Of a stretch of DNA of 64,000 nt, positions 7,824 through 16,603 are shown one piece after another. Position numbers and translations under genes: made by a program. The notes beneath the pieces were generated by a model, which worked only from the letters and a program-made list of their open reading frames with translations, did no database searches and was not told the origin of the DNA. Numbering within the stretch: position 1 is the first letter of the stretch; every line of letters starts with the position of its first letter. Source of the stretch: an uncultured Prevotella sp. GTDB taxonomy: Bacteria > Bacteroidota > Bacteroidia > Bacteroidales > Bacteroidaceae. Location of the stretch: contig ONGP01000007.1 in the NCBI GenBank assembly GCA_900317405.1, forward strand, positions 1 through 64,000, given 5' to 3'.

Positions 7824-7859
7824 TATTTTTTGCACTTTTTTGCAATCATGGCCACTTTT

Positions 7860-8936
7860 CTATAGATTTACCGCATTTTGCAGCAAAATATTGTCTAAAA
7901 TGGTCATTGCAGCCATTGCTTCGACAACAGGAACTGCACGTGGCAAAACGCAAGGATCATGTCGACCGCGAGCGGTAAAAGTGGTAGCATTTCCCTCGAG
8001 ATCTACGGTCTGTTGTTCGGTGAGAACCGTAGCCACGGGCTTGAATGCAACCCGGAAATATATATCCTGACCATTGCTGATGCCACCCTGTATGCCACCG
8101 CTATGATTGGTGACGGTGGTGATTCGGCCATCTTCGTTGCAGAAAACGTCGTTCTGAGTCTTGCCGCGCATAGTGGCGCTATCAAATCCGTCGCCATACT
8201 CAAAGCCCTTAACGGCATTGATACTGAGCATGGCTGACCCCAGAGCCGCATGAAGTTTGCCGAACTCTGGTTCGCCCAAGCCTACGGGACAACCCTTGAT
8301 AACACAGGTGATGATGCCACCGATAGTGTCGCCCTCGGCCTTTACCTGCGAGATGAGTTGCTCCATCTGAGCGGCCTTCTCGGCATCGGGACAACGCACA
8401 GCATTTGTCTCGGTAAGATCTAAATTATACTTAGTGTAATCCCTATCTAGCGCAATATCGCCCACCTGCGAGGTGTAAGCCTGAATGCTGATGCCCTTCT
8501 GGCGCAAAACCAGTTTGGCGAGTGCACCACCCACGCATCGGCTGATGGTGATACGTGCCGAAGAGCGTCCACCTCCGCGATGATCGCGAATGCCATACTT
8601 CTGATAGTAAGTATAGTCGGCATGCGACGGACGGAACAGGCATCGCATATTCTCGTAATCCTGCGAGTGCTGATTGGTGTTGCGCACGATGAATCCGATG
8701 GGGCAACCTGTAGATTTCCCCTCGAATACGCCGCTAAGCAACTCTACCTTGTCGGCCTCCTGGCGCGATGTGGTGATGGCACTCTGACCAGGGCGACGGC
8801 GATTAAGCTCGCTCTGGATAAACTCCATGTCGATATCGATGCCGGCAGGCATGCCGTCGACTACTCCGCCAACAGCTTCGCCGTGACTCTCGCCGAATGT
8901 GGTGAGTGTGAATATGTGTCCAAAAGTATTGCGCAT
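7860..8936 (-). CDS. aroC: Chorismate synthase
   Basis: AroC converts EPSP to chorismate, the last common step of aromatic amino acid synthesis, using reduced FMN. The 358-residue protein starts [19 protein letters not shown] and keeps the family motifs [17 protein letters not shown] and GRHDPC. An in-frame ATG lies upstream at 9032, but MRNTFGH is the normal family start. It lies 14 nt after slyD and is probably cotranscribed with it. Confidence 0.97.
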   Translation of the reverse strand: MRNTFGHIFTLTTFGESHGEAVGGVVDGMPAGIDIDMEFIQSELNRRRPGQSAITTSRQEADKVELLSGVFEGKSTGCPIGFIVRNTNQHSQDYENMRCLFRPSHADYTYYQKYGIRDHRGGGRSSARITISRCVGGALAKLVLRQKGISIQAYTSQVGDIALDRDYTKYNLDLTETNAVRCPDAEKAAQMEQLISQVKAEGDTIGGIITCVIKGCPVGLGEPEFGKLHAALGSAMLSINAVKGFEYGDGFDSATMRGKTQNDVFCNEDGRITTVTNHSGGIQGGISNGQDIYFRVAFKPVATVLTEQQTVDLEGNATTFTARGRHDPCVLPRAVPVVEAMAAMTILDNILLQNAVNL

Positions 8937-8950
8937 AAGGGTAGGGGGAT

Positions 8951-9568
8951 TTAGTGACAATGTCCGCAACCGCAGCCACAACCATCGTTGTGGTGATGAT
9001 GATGCTCGTGATCGCAACCCTCGTGGCCACAACCCTCATGGTCGCCACCACATCCGCCGCAACCGCCGCATCCGCCAGTCATATGCTTGATGAGGTGCTG
9101 GATCTCCTCCTCGGTGGCCTCGCGATTCTCGATGACCTTACCCTTGAAGTTGAGAGTCTTGCCTGCCAATGGGTGATTGGTGTCGACGGTTACGCCGTCT
9201 TCCTCGATCTTAACGACCTTGGCCATGAACTGGTGATCCTCATTATCCATCAGAGTGATGACTGCACCCTCGAAAATATTATCGTGGTCGAAGTGGCCAT
9301 TGACGGTGAATACCTCGCGGCCAACCTTATGTACACCCTCGGCAACATACTCGCCGAAAGCCTGTGCAGGAGCGAGTTCGAAATCAAAGTCGCTACCTTT
9401 CTCCAAATCCTTAACTTTCTCTTCGAATGCATCGAGAGCTACGCTGAATCCTGTGATAAACTCGAATGGACGATCATCGCCAGTCTGCTCTTCAAGCTCG
9501 CTCTTACCATCCTTAAGGCTGTATAGCTGGTATACAACCGACATAAATCTGTTTTTTGTTTCTTCCAT
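8951..9568 (-). CDS. slyD: SlyD-type FKBP peptidyl-prolyl isomerase with metal-binding tail
   Basis: The 205-residue protein has the FKBP/IF layout of SlyD: an FKBP half at both ends ([18 protein letters not shown]..., then [20 protein letters not shown]) around an insert-in-flap chaperone domain. It ends in a long Gly/Cys/His tail with repeated CGGCGG and a run of His. SlyD proteins fold proteins and hand nickel to hydrogenase or urease enzymes; the Cys/His tail implies metal binding here. It is upstream of aroC on the same strand. Confidence 0.93.
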   Translation of the reverse strand: MEETKNRFMSVVYQLYSLKDGKSELEEQTGDDRPFEFITGFSVALDAFEEKVKDLEKGSDFDFELAPAQAFGEYVAEGVHKVGREVFTVNGHFDHDNIFEGAVITLMDNEDHQFMAKVVKIEEDGVTVDTNHPLAGKTLNFKGKVIENREATEEEIQHLIKHMTGGCGGCGGCGGDHEGCGHEGCDHEHHHHHNDGCGCGCGHCH

Positions 9569-9599
9569 TATACTTATTTAATATATATATTTAGTTTCA

Positions 9600-9615
9600 G
9601 CGTGCAAAGTTACGC
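9600..9615 (-). promoter_or_regulatory. Promoter of slyD-aroC
   Basis: Minus strand reads TAACTTTGCACGC just upstream of slyD, with an AT-rich leader of about 35 nt. It matches the TAnnTTTG -7 pattern. Confidence 0.6.
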
Positions 9616-9855
9616 ATTTTCCCGCAAATACCCGCAAGTTTAAATGGAAAATATAAAAAAATGCATATTTGGGCATATATTTGATATGTATCAACAAAAC
9701 AGCTGTGTTCGCACACAATTACACAAAAATGTTTGTTCAGTTCAAAAAATCGCCGTACTTTTGCACCGTCAAAAGACATAAAACGGATAACAAAATTAAA
9801 AAAAAGTAGGCTGACTGCGAAAGGCCGGCTGAGTAAAAAAAGAAAGGGTAAAAAG

Positions 9856-10218
9856 ATGAAAAAGATGATTATGACACTGGTTGCAATGCTGAGTATGACA
9901 ACTGCATTTGCTGAGGGTGAGAACACAAACGCTGTTAACAACGTTGAGGCTTACAAGATGGACATCAACATGGATCAGCTGTCAAAGGCTCTGAACCTGG
10001 ATATCGACCAGCGCGAGGCCGTTGAGAACATCCACCACGTGTTTAACACAGAAATCAACTACGCAGCTAAGTATGGTAACAACGACCGCGACGCTATGGT
10101 TAAGCGCGCTATCGATACCGACGTTAAGCGTATGCGTGCCGTACTGAATAACGATCAGATGCGCACATACCTGCTGCTGCTGAACACCACACTTAACAAC
10201 CGTGGTCTGAACAAGTAA
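9856..10218 (+). CDS. Small secreted protein of unknown function
   Basis: A signal peptide (MKKMIMTLVAMLSMTTAFA) precedes a mature part of about 100 residues, rich in Asn, Asp and Arg, predicted helical. I do not recognise a named family. The open frame runs upstream to 9733, but ATG 9856 is the obvious start because it opens the signal peptide. A -7 box TACTTTTG lies near 9756. A strong terminator follows. Confidence 0.75.
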   Translation: MKKMIMTLVAMLSMTTAFAEGENTNAVNNVEAYKMDINMDQLSKALNLDIDQREAVENIHHVFNTEINYAAKYGNNDRDAMVKRAIDTDVKRMRAVLNNDQMRTYLLLLNTTLNNRGLNK

Positions 10219-10257
10219 ATTCATAGTTTTTTAGTTATTATTGGTCATTCTATTTTG

Positions 10258-10286
10258 AGGCATTCCAGCGGGAATGCCTTATTTTT
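10258..10286 (+). terminator. Rho-independent terminator
   Basis: Stem AGGCATTCC (10258-10266) / GGAATGCCT (10271-10279) is followed by TATTTTTAT. Confidence 0.85.
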
Positions 10287-10371
10287 ATGCCTAAAATTTG
10301 CAAGTGTCGATTATTTTTTGTTACTTTGCACTCGGAAATGTATAATTAACTAAATAATAACAAAAAGACGT

Positions 10372-11259
10372 ATGAAGAAAATTAAGTTTTTACTCATGTC
10401 GATGGTTGCCGCTGTGCTGGTTAGCTGCGGTACCACAAACACCGTGCCCATCACAGGTCGTAAGCAGACTCTGATGGTTAGCGACGGCGAAGTACTTAGT
10501 CTGTCAAATCAGCAGTATCAGGAGTTTATGAAGACTGCAAAACTCTCGACCGATGCCACTAAGACCGCTATGGTTAAGCGTGTAGGACAGAATCTGGCTA
10601 ACGCTGTGGTAAGTTATCTGAAGGCCAACGGACTCGAGAACGATGTACAGAACTACAACTGGACATTTAATCTGGTGGCTGATAATCAGGCCAACGCTTG
10701 GTGTATGCCTGGTGGACTGATCGTGGTGTATGAGGGAATATTGCCTATCACTCAGGATGAGGCTTCGCTTGCAATCGTACTTGGACACGAGATTGCGCAT
10801 GCTGTAGCACGTCACTCGGCCGAGCAGATGAGTACACAGATCAAGCAGCAGTATGGTGTACAGGGGTTAGGTGCTCTGGCCAGCATCTTGGGCGTTGGTA
10901 GCAATACTATTTCTCTGGGTCAGGCTATGGCTTCGGCTGGTTTGAATCTGGCAAACTTGAAGTATTCGCGCAATCATGAGAACGAGGCCGACCATATGGG
11001 TCTGATCTTTGCCGCTATGGCAGGATATGATCCTAGTGTAGCTGTTACATTCTGGCAGCGTATGTCGGCAGCTAGTACTAACAACACAGCCGAGTTCCTG
11101 AGCGATCACCCATCAGATGCTACTCGTATCAAGAACATTCAGGGATGGTTGCCCGAGGCTCAGAAGTATTACAAGCCAAAGACTACCACAACAACAAAGA
11201 AGACAACAACAACCAAAAAGAAGACTACAACTAAAAAGACAACAACAAAAAAGAAGTAA
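10372..11259 (+). CDS. M48-family zinc metallopeptidase lipoprotein
   Basis: The N-terminus is a lipoprotein signal with LVSC at Cys19. The protease domain holds the zinc motif HEIAH (His139, Glu140, His143) and a downstream NHENEADHMG that supplies the third ligand (Glu205). Related proteins (LoiP/BepA-like) act on the outer membrane or periplasm in protein quality control. The last 35 residues are almost only Lys and Thr, a low-complexity tail. It is followed 6 nt later by a secreted cysteine peptidase. Confidence 0.92.
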   Translation: MKKIKFLLMSMVAAVLVSCGTTNTVPITGRKQTLMVSDGEVLSLSNQQYQEFMKTAKLSTDATKTAMVKRVGQNLANAVVSYLKANGLENDVQNYNWTFNLVADNQANAWCMPGGLIVVYEGILPITQDEASLAIVLGHEIAHAVARHSAEQMSTQIKQQYGVQGLGALASILGVGSNTISLGQAMASAGLNLANLKYSRNHENEADHMGLIFAAMAGYDPSVAVTFWQRMSAASTNNTAEFLSDHPSDATRIKNIQGWLPEAQKYYKPKTTTTTKKTTTTKKKTTTKKTTTKKK

Positions 11260-11265
11260 ATAAAC

Positions 11266-12669
11266 ATGTATAAGAAAACAATTTGTATTGCATTTGCCGC
11301 CTGCGCTATTGCGGCTCAGGCTCAGACTCAGGGTGGGGGGATTTCGCCACAGATGCTTCAGGAAATCCAGAAGGAGCAGAAACAGTGTGGAAAAGAGCGC
11401 GTTATCGCTAATGCCATCTACGGCATGAGCATCGACGCATTGGCCAAGAACTACAAAACTGCAGCTTTGCCACTAGATACACACTTCTCGATCGAGACAC
11501 GTAAGCAGTCGATTACCGACCAGAAATCATCTGGACGTTGCTGGATGTTCAGCGGACTTAACGTGTTGCGCTCAAACTATATGTCGCATGCCGACTCGGT
11601 AAGCATCGAGTTCTCGCAGGCATATCTGTTCTTCTGGGATCAGTTGGAGAAGGCCAACCTGATGCTTCAGGGCGTGATCGATACTGCTAAGAAACCAATC
11701 GACGACAAGCGCGTGCAGTTCTTCTTTAGTTCGCCTATCAACGATGGTGGAACATTCTGTGGTGTAGCTGATTTGGCTCCAAAATATGGTCTGGTGCCAT
11801 CAGAAATCATGCCAGAGACTTACACCAGCGAGAATACATCAAAGGCTCGCAGCCTGATATCGTCAAAGCTTCGTGAGTTCGGACTCCAGCTTCGCGATAT
11901 GGTGGCCAAGAAGAAGAGTGCTACCGATATCCAGAAGGCTAAGACCGAGATGCTTGCTCAGGTTTATCGCATGCTGAAGCTAACACTTGGTGCTCCTGTT
12001 GAGAAGTTCACCTATGCCTTCCGCGATAGCAACGGACGCCAGCTAGGTGAGGCCAAAGAGTACACTCCGCTGAGTTTCTACAAGGAGGTGGTAGGCGACG
12101 ATATCAAGGGCACATTCATCATGGTGATGAACGACCCACGTCGTGAGTACTACAAGACCTACGAGGTAGAGTACGATCGCCACACCTATGATGGTACCAA
12201 CTGGCGCTATCTCAACCTGCCAATGGACGAGATCGAGAAGCTAGCTATCGCGTCGCTTAAGGATGGTCGCAAGATGTACAGCTCATACGATGTAGGCAAA
12301 CTTCTGGATCGCAAACGCGGCTATGCTTCGTTGGATAATTTCGACTACGGTTCTGTGTTCGGAACAACCTTCAAAATGGACAAGGCTCAGCGTATCAGTA
12401 CATTTGATAGCGGTTCTACACACGCAATGACTCTTACCGCTGTAGACCTTGATTCGAAAGGCAATCCCGTAAAATGGAAGGTGGAAAACTCGTGGGGCGC
12501 TACAAGCGGACAGCAGGGTTGTATCATTATGACAGCCGAATGGTTCCGTGAGTATATGTTCCGTCTGGTTGTAAATAAAAAGTACGTATCGGATAAGCTA
12601 CTGAAGGCTTACGAGACAAAGCCTGTAATGGTGATGCCCGAGGACCCATTGTTCCTGCCTGATGAGTAA
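11266..12669 (+). CDS. Secreted C1-family cysteine peptidase (bleomycin hydrolase-like)
   Basis: The 467-residue protein starts with a signal peptide (cleavage near AQAQ). It carries a papain-type triad in the bleomycin hydrolase/aminopeptidase C order: Cys92 in SSGRCWMFS, His386 in GSTHAMTL, Asn408 in VENSWG. It probably trims peptides in the periplasm. It lies directly after the M48 peptidase, suggesting a proteolysis operon. A paralogue is at 20257-21462. Its last codons overlap the next start. Confidence 0.92.
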   Translation: MYKKTICIAFAACAIAAQAQTQGGGISPQMLQEIQKEQKQCGKERVIANAIYGMSIDALAKNYKTAALPLDTHFSIETRKQSITDQKSSGRCWMFSGLNVLRSNYMSHADSVSIEFSQAYLFFWDQLEKANLMLQGVIDTAKKPIDDKRVQFFFSSPINDGGTFCGVADLAPKYGLVPSEIMPETYTSENTSKARSLISSKLREFGLQLRDMVAKKKSATDIQKAKTEMLAQVYRMLKLTLGAPVEKFTYAFRDSNGRQLGEAKEYTPLSFYKEVVGDDIKGTFIMVMNDPRREYYKTYEVEYDRHTYDGTNWRYLNLPMDEIEKLAIASLKDGRKMYSSYDVGKLLDRKRGYASLDNFDYGSVFGTTFKMDKAQRISTFDSGSTHAMTLTAVDLDSKGNPVKWKVENSWGATSGQQGCIIMTAEWFREYMFRLVVNKKYVSDKLLKAYETKPVMVMPEDPLFLPDE

Positions 12670-13369
12670 AGCGATAGTAATAGGAGCCTCTTCGGGCATA
12701 GGACTCGAAGTGGCTCGCCTATTAATCCAAAAAGGTTGGACGGTAGGCGTTGCGGCTCGCCGAATAGACCTACTGAATAGCATTGGTGCTGCTGATGTCG
12801 AGCAAATCGACGTTACCAGCACCGATGCTGCTTATAGGCTGACGGCATTGATAGATCGTATGGGGGGGATGGATCTGTTTTTCTATGCCTCAGGTATCGG
12901 TAAACAGAACCGTGAACTAACTGAAGACATAGAATTGGCCACTATGCAGACCAATGGCGTAGGTTTTACGCGAATGGTGGGGTGTGCGTATCGCTATTTT
13001 GCCCAACAAGGCAAGGGGCATATAGCCGCTATCACATCGATAGCTGGAACCAAGGGCTTAGGTCCTGCGCCCGCATATTCGGCCGCAAAAGCCATGCAGA
13101 ATGTTTATCTGCAGGCCCTGGAGCAACAAGCAAATGCCCGCGGACTCGACATCAAGTTTACGGATATCCGTCCCGGATTTGTGGATACAGCATTGCTTAG
13201 CGGCACGTTCCACTATCCGATGATGCTAAAGCCCGATGCTGTGGCTCGCGAAATAGTATCGGCCATCGAGAATCGCAAGCATATCCGAGTGATTGACTGG
13301 AAATACAGAATTCTTACCGCTTTCTGGCGAAGAATTCCCCGCTGGATTTGGCGCAGAATCAAACTATAA
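12662..13369 (+). CDS. Short-chain dehydrogenase/reductase
   Basis: The 235-residue SDR protein shows the nucleotide site GASSGIG (residues 8-14) and the catalytic Ser126, Tyr139 and Lys143 (YSAAK). The substrate cannot be told. It overlaps the preceding peptidase by 8 nt, so it is translated from the same message. A run of seven G lies at 12862-12868 in the coding sequence, in frame. Confidence 0.9.
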   Translation: MSKAIVIGASSGIGLEVARLLIQKGWTVGVAARRIDLLNSIGAADVEQIDVTSTDAAYRLTALIDRMGGMDLFFYASGIGKQNRELTEDIELATMQTNGVGFTRMVGCAYRYFAQQGKGHIAAITSIAGTKGLGPAPAYSAAKAMQNVYLQALEQQANARGLDIKFTDIRPGFVDTALLSGTFHYPMMLKPDAVAREIVSAIENRKHIRVIDWKYRILTAFWRRIPRWIWRRIKL

Positions 13370-13412
13370 TATATTAAGGTGATAATTAAAAAATAAAAAA
13401 ACGCTGAGATTT

Positions 13413-13575
13413 TTTGGCAATGTGGGCAGAAATGATTAATTTTGCACCCGATTTAAATAGTTAACGCCTAAGTCGTATCCTCGTGTAGGGTAGGAGCGGA
13501 CTGACAAGACGACGGCTCTCGGGTAGGGCTGGCATAGTACGCAGGGTTATGTACAACATTAAACTTTAAGCTATT
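13413..13575 (+). promoter_or_regulatory. ilvC promoter and structured 5' leader
   Basis: TTTG (13413-13416) and TAATTTTG (13437-13444), 20 nt apart, predict a start near 13451 and a leader of about 125 nt. The leader is much more GC-rich than nearby gaps. It can pair GTCGT (13472-13476) with ACGAC (13509-13513), enclosing TCCT (13478-13481) with AGGA (13492-13495). A separate GTAC/GTAC hairpin spans 13537-13554. It may be a cis-acting RNA controlling branched-chain amino acid synthesis; no known riboswitch class is recognised. Confidence 0.5.
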
Positions 13576-14625
13576 ATGGCACAAATGAATTTCGGTGGCG
13601 TAACAGAGACTGTAGTCACCAGCAAAGAGTTCTCACTTGAGAAAGCACGTGAAGTATTGAAGAAAGAAACCATCGCAGTGATCGGTTATGGCGTTCAGGG
13701 CCCAGGTCAGGCCTGCAACCTGCGCGATAACGGATTCAACGTAATCGTTGGTCAGCGTCCAGGCAAGACCTACGACAAGGCTGTTGCCGATGGTTGGGTT
13801 CCTGGAGAGACTTTGTTCTCTATCGAGGAAGCCGCTGAGAAGGGTACCATCCTCTGCATGCTTCTTAGTGATGCTGGTCAGATTCAGCAGTGGCCCACCA
13901 TCAAGCAGTATCTCAAACCCGGTAAGACACTTTATTACAGTCATGGTTTCGCCATCAACTGGAGCGATCGCACAGGAGTAGTTCCTCCAAAGGATGTCGA
14001 CGTGATTATGGTTGCTCCTAAGGGCTCAGGTACAAGTCTTCGCACCATGTTCTGCGAGGGTCGTGGTCTGAACTGTTCGTATGCAGTATACCAGGATGCA
14101 ACTGGTACAGCTAAGGAGAAGACACTGGCTTTCGGTATCGGTATCGGTGCTGGATATATGTTTGAAACTACATTCGAGCGTGAGGCTACATCAGACCTTA
14201 CTGGTGAGCGCGGATCGCTGATGGGTGCCATTCAGGGATTGTTGCTTGCTCAGTATGAGGTTCTGCGCGAGCACGGACACTCTCCCTCAGAGGCTTTCAA
14301 CGAGACTGTAGAGGAGCTGACACAGAGCCTTGGTCCGTTGTTTGGTGCAAAGGGTATGGACTGGATGTATGCTAACTGTTCTACCACCGCTCAGCGCGGT
14401 GCTCTGGACTGGGCTCCACGTTTCCACGATGCTATCAAGCCTGTTATGGAGTGGCTATACTACTCGGTACAGACTGGTAACGAGGCTCAGATTACCATCG
14501 ACGCTAACTCTAAGCCTGACTATCGTGCTGGACTCGAGAAGGAACTTGAGGCTATGCGCAATCAGGAAATGTGGCGTGCTGGTGAGACCGTTCGTAAGCT
14601 GCGTCCGGAGAACCAAGACGTATAA
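13576..14625 (+). CDS. ilvC: Ketol-acid reductoisomerase
   Basis: IlvC makes the dihydroxy acids of valine, leucine and isoleucine synthesis using NAD(P)H and Mg2+. The Rossmann motif GYGVQGPGQ, the metal-binding DLTGERGSLMGAIQG and the EEL.QSLGPLF helix are all present in 349 residues. The other ilv genes are not in this window. A structured leader and its own promoter precede it, and a terminator follows. Confidence 0.96.
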   Translation: MAQMNFGGVTETVVTSKEFSLEKAREVLKKETIAVIGYGVQGPGQACNLRDNGFNVIVGQRPGKTYDKAVADGWVPGETLFSIEEAAEKGTILCMLLSDAGQIQQWPTIKQYLKPGKTLYYSHGFAINWSDRTGVVPPKDVDVIMVAPKGSGTSLRTMFCEGRGLNCSYAVYQDATGTAKEKTLAFGIGIGAGYMFETTFEREATSDLTGERGSLMGAIQGLLLAQYEVLREHGHSPSEAFNETVEELTQSLGPLFGAKGMDWMYANCSTTAQRGALDWAPRFHDAIKPVMEWLYYSVQTGNEAQITIDANSKPDYRAGLEKELEAMRNQEMWRAGETVRKLRPENQDV

Positions 14626-14631
14626 TACTAC

Positions 14632-14670
14632 AATCACGGGGGTGCAACATGCATCCCCGTGATTCATTTT
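14632..14670 (+). terminator. Rho-independent terminator after ilvC
   Basis: Stem AATCACGGGG (14632-14641) / CCCCGTGATT (14655-14664) is followed by CATTTT. Confidence 0.85.
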
Positions 14671-14680
14671 AAAATATGAT

Positions 14681-15145
14681 ATGGGAAAATTAGTTATTAA
14701 TTCGTATGATGAATTCGCAGCCCACCTAGGTGAGGAGCTCGGAGCTTCCGAATGGCTGCAAGTAGACCAAGACCGCATCAACATGTTTGCCGATGCCACA
14801 CTCGACCATCAGTGGATACACGTCGACGTGGAGCGCGCAAAGAAGGAGAGTCAGTATCAGAGCACTATCGCACACGGCTATCTGACACTATCGCTTCTGC
14901 CTTACATGTGGGACCAGATTATCGAGGTGAACAACATCAAGATGCTGGTTAACTATGGTATGGACAAGATGCGTTTTGGTCAGCCCGTCATTACGGGATC
15001 AAAGGTAAGACTTGTTACCAAGTTGCACAACATACAGAACCTGCGTGGTATCTGTAAGGCAGAGATTGAATTCAGGATTGAAATCGAAGGACAGCGTAAA
15101 CCTGCACTCGAGGGTATCGCTTCGTTCTTGTATTATTTTAATTAA
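14681..15145 (+). CDS. MaoC-like (hot-dog fold) dehydratase
   Basis: The 154-residue protein has the (R)-hydratase motif of the MaoC family, FADATLDHQWIHVD, with Asp42 and His47 in the catalytic positions, and the downstream GYLTLSLLP segment. Family members hydrate trans-2-enoyl-CoA or related thioesters. No fatty acid genes adjoin it, so its substrate is unclear. It is 6 nt upstream of the PurF-like gene and probably cotranscribed. Confidence 0.9.
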   Translation: MGKLVINSYDEFAAHLGEELGASEWLQVDQDRINMFADATLDHQWIHVDVERAKKESQYQSTIAHGYLTLSLLPYMWDQIIEVNNIKMLVNYGMDKMRFGQPVITGSKVRLVTKLHNIQNLRGICKAEIEFRIEIEGQRKPALEGIASFLYYFN

Positions 15146-15151
15146 TTAGGT

Positions 15152-16603
15152 ATGGGCGGATTTTTTGGAACAATTTCCACTAAGTGCTGTGTTAACGACC
15201 TGTTCTACGGCACCGATTATAATTCGCACCTGGGTACAAAGCGTGCCGGACTGGTGACTTTTGATAAGGAGAATGGTTTCAGCCGTAAGATCCACAACCT
15301 GGAGCGCGACTACTTCCGTTCTAAGTTTGAGGATGAGCTCGACTCATTTTCTGGTCATCAGGGCATCGGAGTGATAAGCGATACCGATCCTCAGCCTATT
15401 TTGGTTAATTCGCACCTGGGTCGTTACGCTGTAGTGACTGTGGCCAAGATTAACAATATCGAAGAGATAGCTCAGGAACTTCTAGATCGTCGTATGCACT
15501 TCAGCGAGTACTCGGCCAACACAATCAACCAGACCGAACTTGTGGCGTTGCTCATCAATATGGGCCGCACGTTTGTTGAAGGAATCAATCTGGTTTACCG
15601 CAAGATTGAAGGTTCGTGCTCGATGCTGATTCTTACAGAAAAGGGAATTATCGCCGCTCGCGACTTCTTGGGCCGTACACCAATCGTTATCGGACAGAAA
15701 GATGGCGCATATGCGGTGAGCAGTGAAACTACCAGTTTCCCCAATCTTGACTATAAGCGTGTAAGAGACTTAGGTCCTGGCGAGATAGTATTCCTTACTG
15801 CAGACAATGTAGAGGTGCTGCAGGAGCCTTGGAAGCGTGAGCAGATTTGCTCGTTCCTCTGGGTTTATTACGGATTCCCCGCATCTGATTATAATGGTAT
15901 CAACGTAGAAAACGTTCGCGAGACCAATGGTAAGATGATGGGTGAGAAGGATGAAACAGACGTAGACTGCGTTTGTGGTGTGCCCGATTCTGGTGTAGGT
16001 ATGGCTCTTGGTTATGCCGAGGGTAAAGGTGTGCCTTACAAGCGTGCCGTACTGAAATATACTCCAACTTGGCCTCGTTCGTTTACTCCAGGGAATCAGG
16101 AGCGCCGTTCGTTGGTAGCCAAGATGAAACTGATACCAAACCCTGCGCTATTGAAGGATAAGCGCGTGGTTTTTTGCGACGACTCAATCGTTCGTGGCAC
16201 CCAGCTCAAGGACAATGTCAAGACATTCTTCGAATATGGAGCTAAGGAGGTTCATTGCCGCATCTCATGTCCTCCATTGGTATATGGCTGTCCGTTTATC
16301 GGCTTTACATCATCTAAGAGTGATATGGAGTTGATTACACGTCGTATCATCAAGGACTTTGAGGGTGACGATAAGAAGAATCTTGAGAAATATGCTCAGA
16401 CTGATTCGCCCGAGTATAAGCGTATGGTCGACGAGATTGCTAAGCGACTAGGACTTACTTCGCTTAAGTTTGCCAAGCTCGAAGATCTGATTAAGAGTAT
16501 CGGTATGGACAAGTGCAGAGTATGTACACACTGTTTCGATGGTAGCAGCTACTGCCACGAGCATGATAAAGAGGATGATCGCCAGTTGAAGCTGGACTTC
16601 TAA
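15152..16603 (+). CDS. PurF-like protein (amidophosphoribosyltransferase paralogue lacking Cys2)
   Basis: The whole 483-residue length aligns in layout with PurF: an N-terminal Ntn-type glutaminase fold, then a phosphoribosyltransferase domain with the PRPP loop VVFCDDSIVRGTQL (339-352). Cysteines suited to a 4Fe-4S cluster are present: Cys233 in QICSFLWVYY, Cys373/Cys380, and the C-terminal CRVCTHCF. Normal PurF begins MCGI, and Cys2 releases ammonia from glutamine. Here the start is MGGFFG, so that nucleophile is missing (Cys12 and Cys13 follow). It may use free ammonia or do another job. The stop abuts recQ. Confidence 0.85.
   Translation: MGGFFGTISTKCCVNDLFYGTDYNSHLGTKRAGLVTFDKENGFSRKIHNLERDYFRSKFEDELDSFSGHQGIGVISDTDPQPILVNSHLGRYAVVTVAKINNIEEIAQELLDRRMHFSEYSANTINQTELVALLINMGRTFVEGINLVYRKIEGSCSMLILTEKGIIAARDFLGRTPIVIGQKDGAYAVSSETTSFPNLDYKRVRDLGPGEIVFLTADNVEVLQEPWKREQICSFLWVYYGFPASDYNGINVENVRETNGKMMGEKDETDVDCVCGVPDSGVGMALGYAEGKGVPYKRAVLKYTPTWPRSFTPGNQERRSLVAKMKLIPNPALLKDKRVVFCDDSIVRGTQLKDNVKTFFEYGAKEVHCRISCPPLVYGCPFIGFTSSKSDMELITRRIIKDFEGDDKKNLEKYAQTDSPEYKRMVDEIAKRLGLTSLKFAKLEDLIKSIGMDKCRVCTHCFDGSSYCHEHDKEDDRQLKLDF

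Noticed and set aside
8954-9526. A 190-codon plus-strand frame opposite slyD
   Set aside because: Low-complexity start comes from the antisense of the His/Cys tail; slyD is clearly the real gene.
12862-12868. G7 tract in the SDR gene (and another at 22499-22505 in the aminopeptidase P gene) as phase-variation sites
   Set aside because: Both tracts are short, in frame and in housekeeping-type genes. Without strain data there is no sign of switching.
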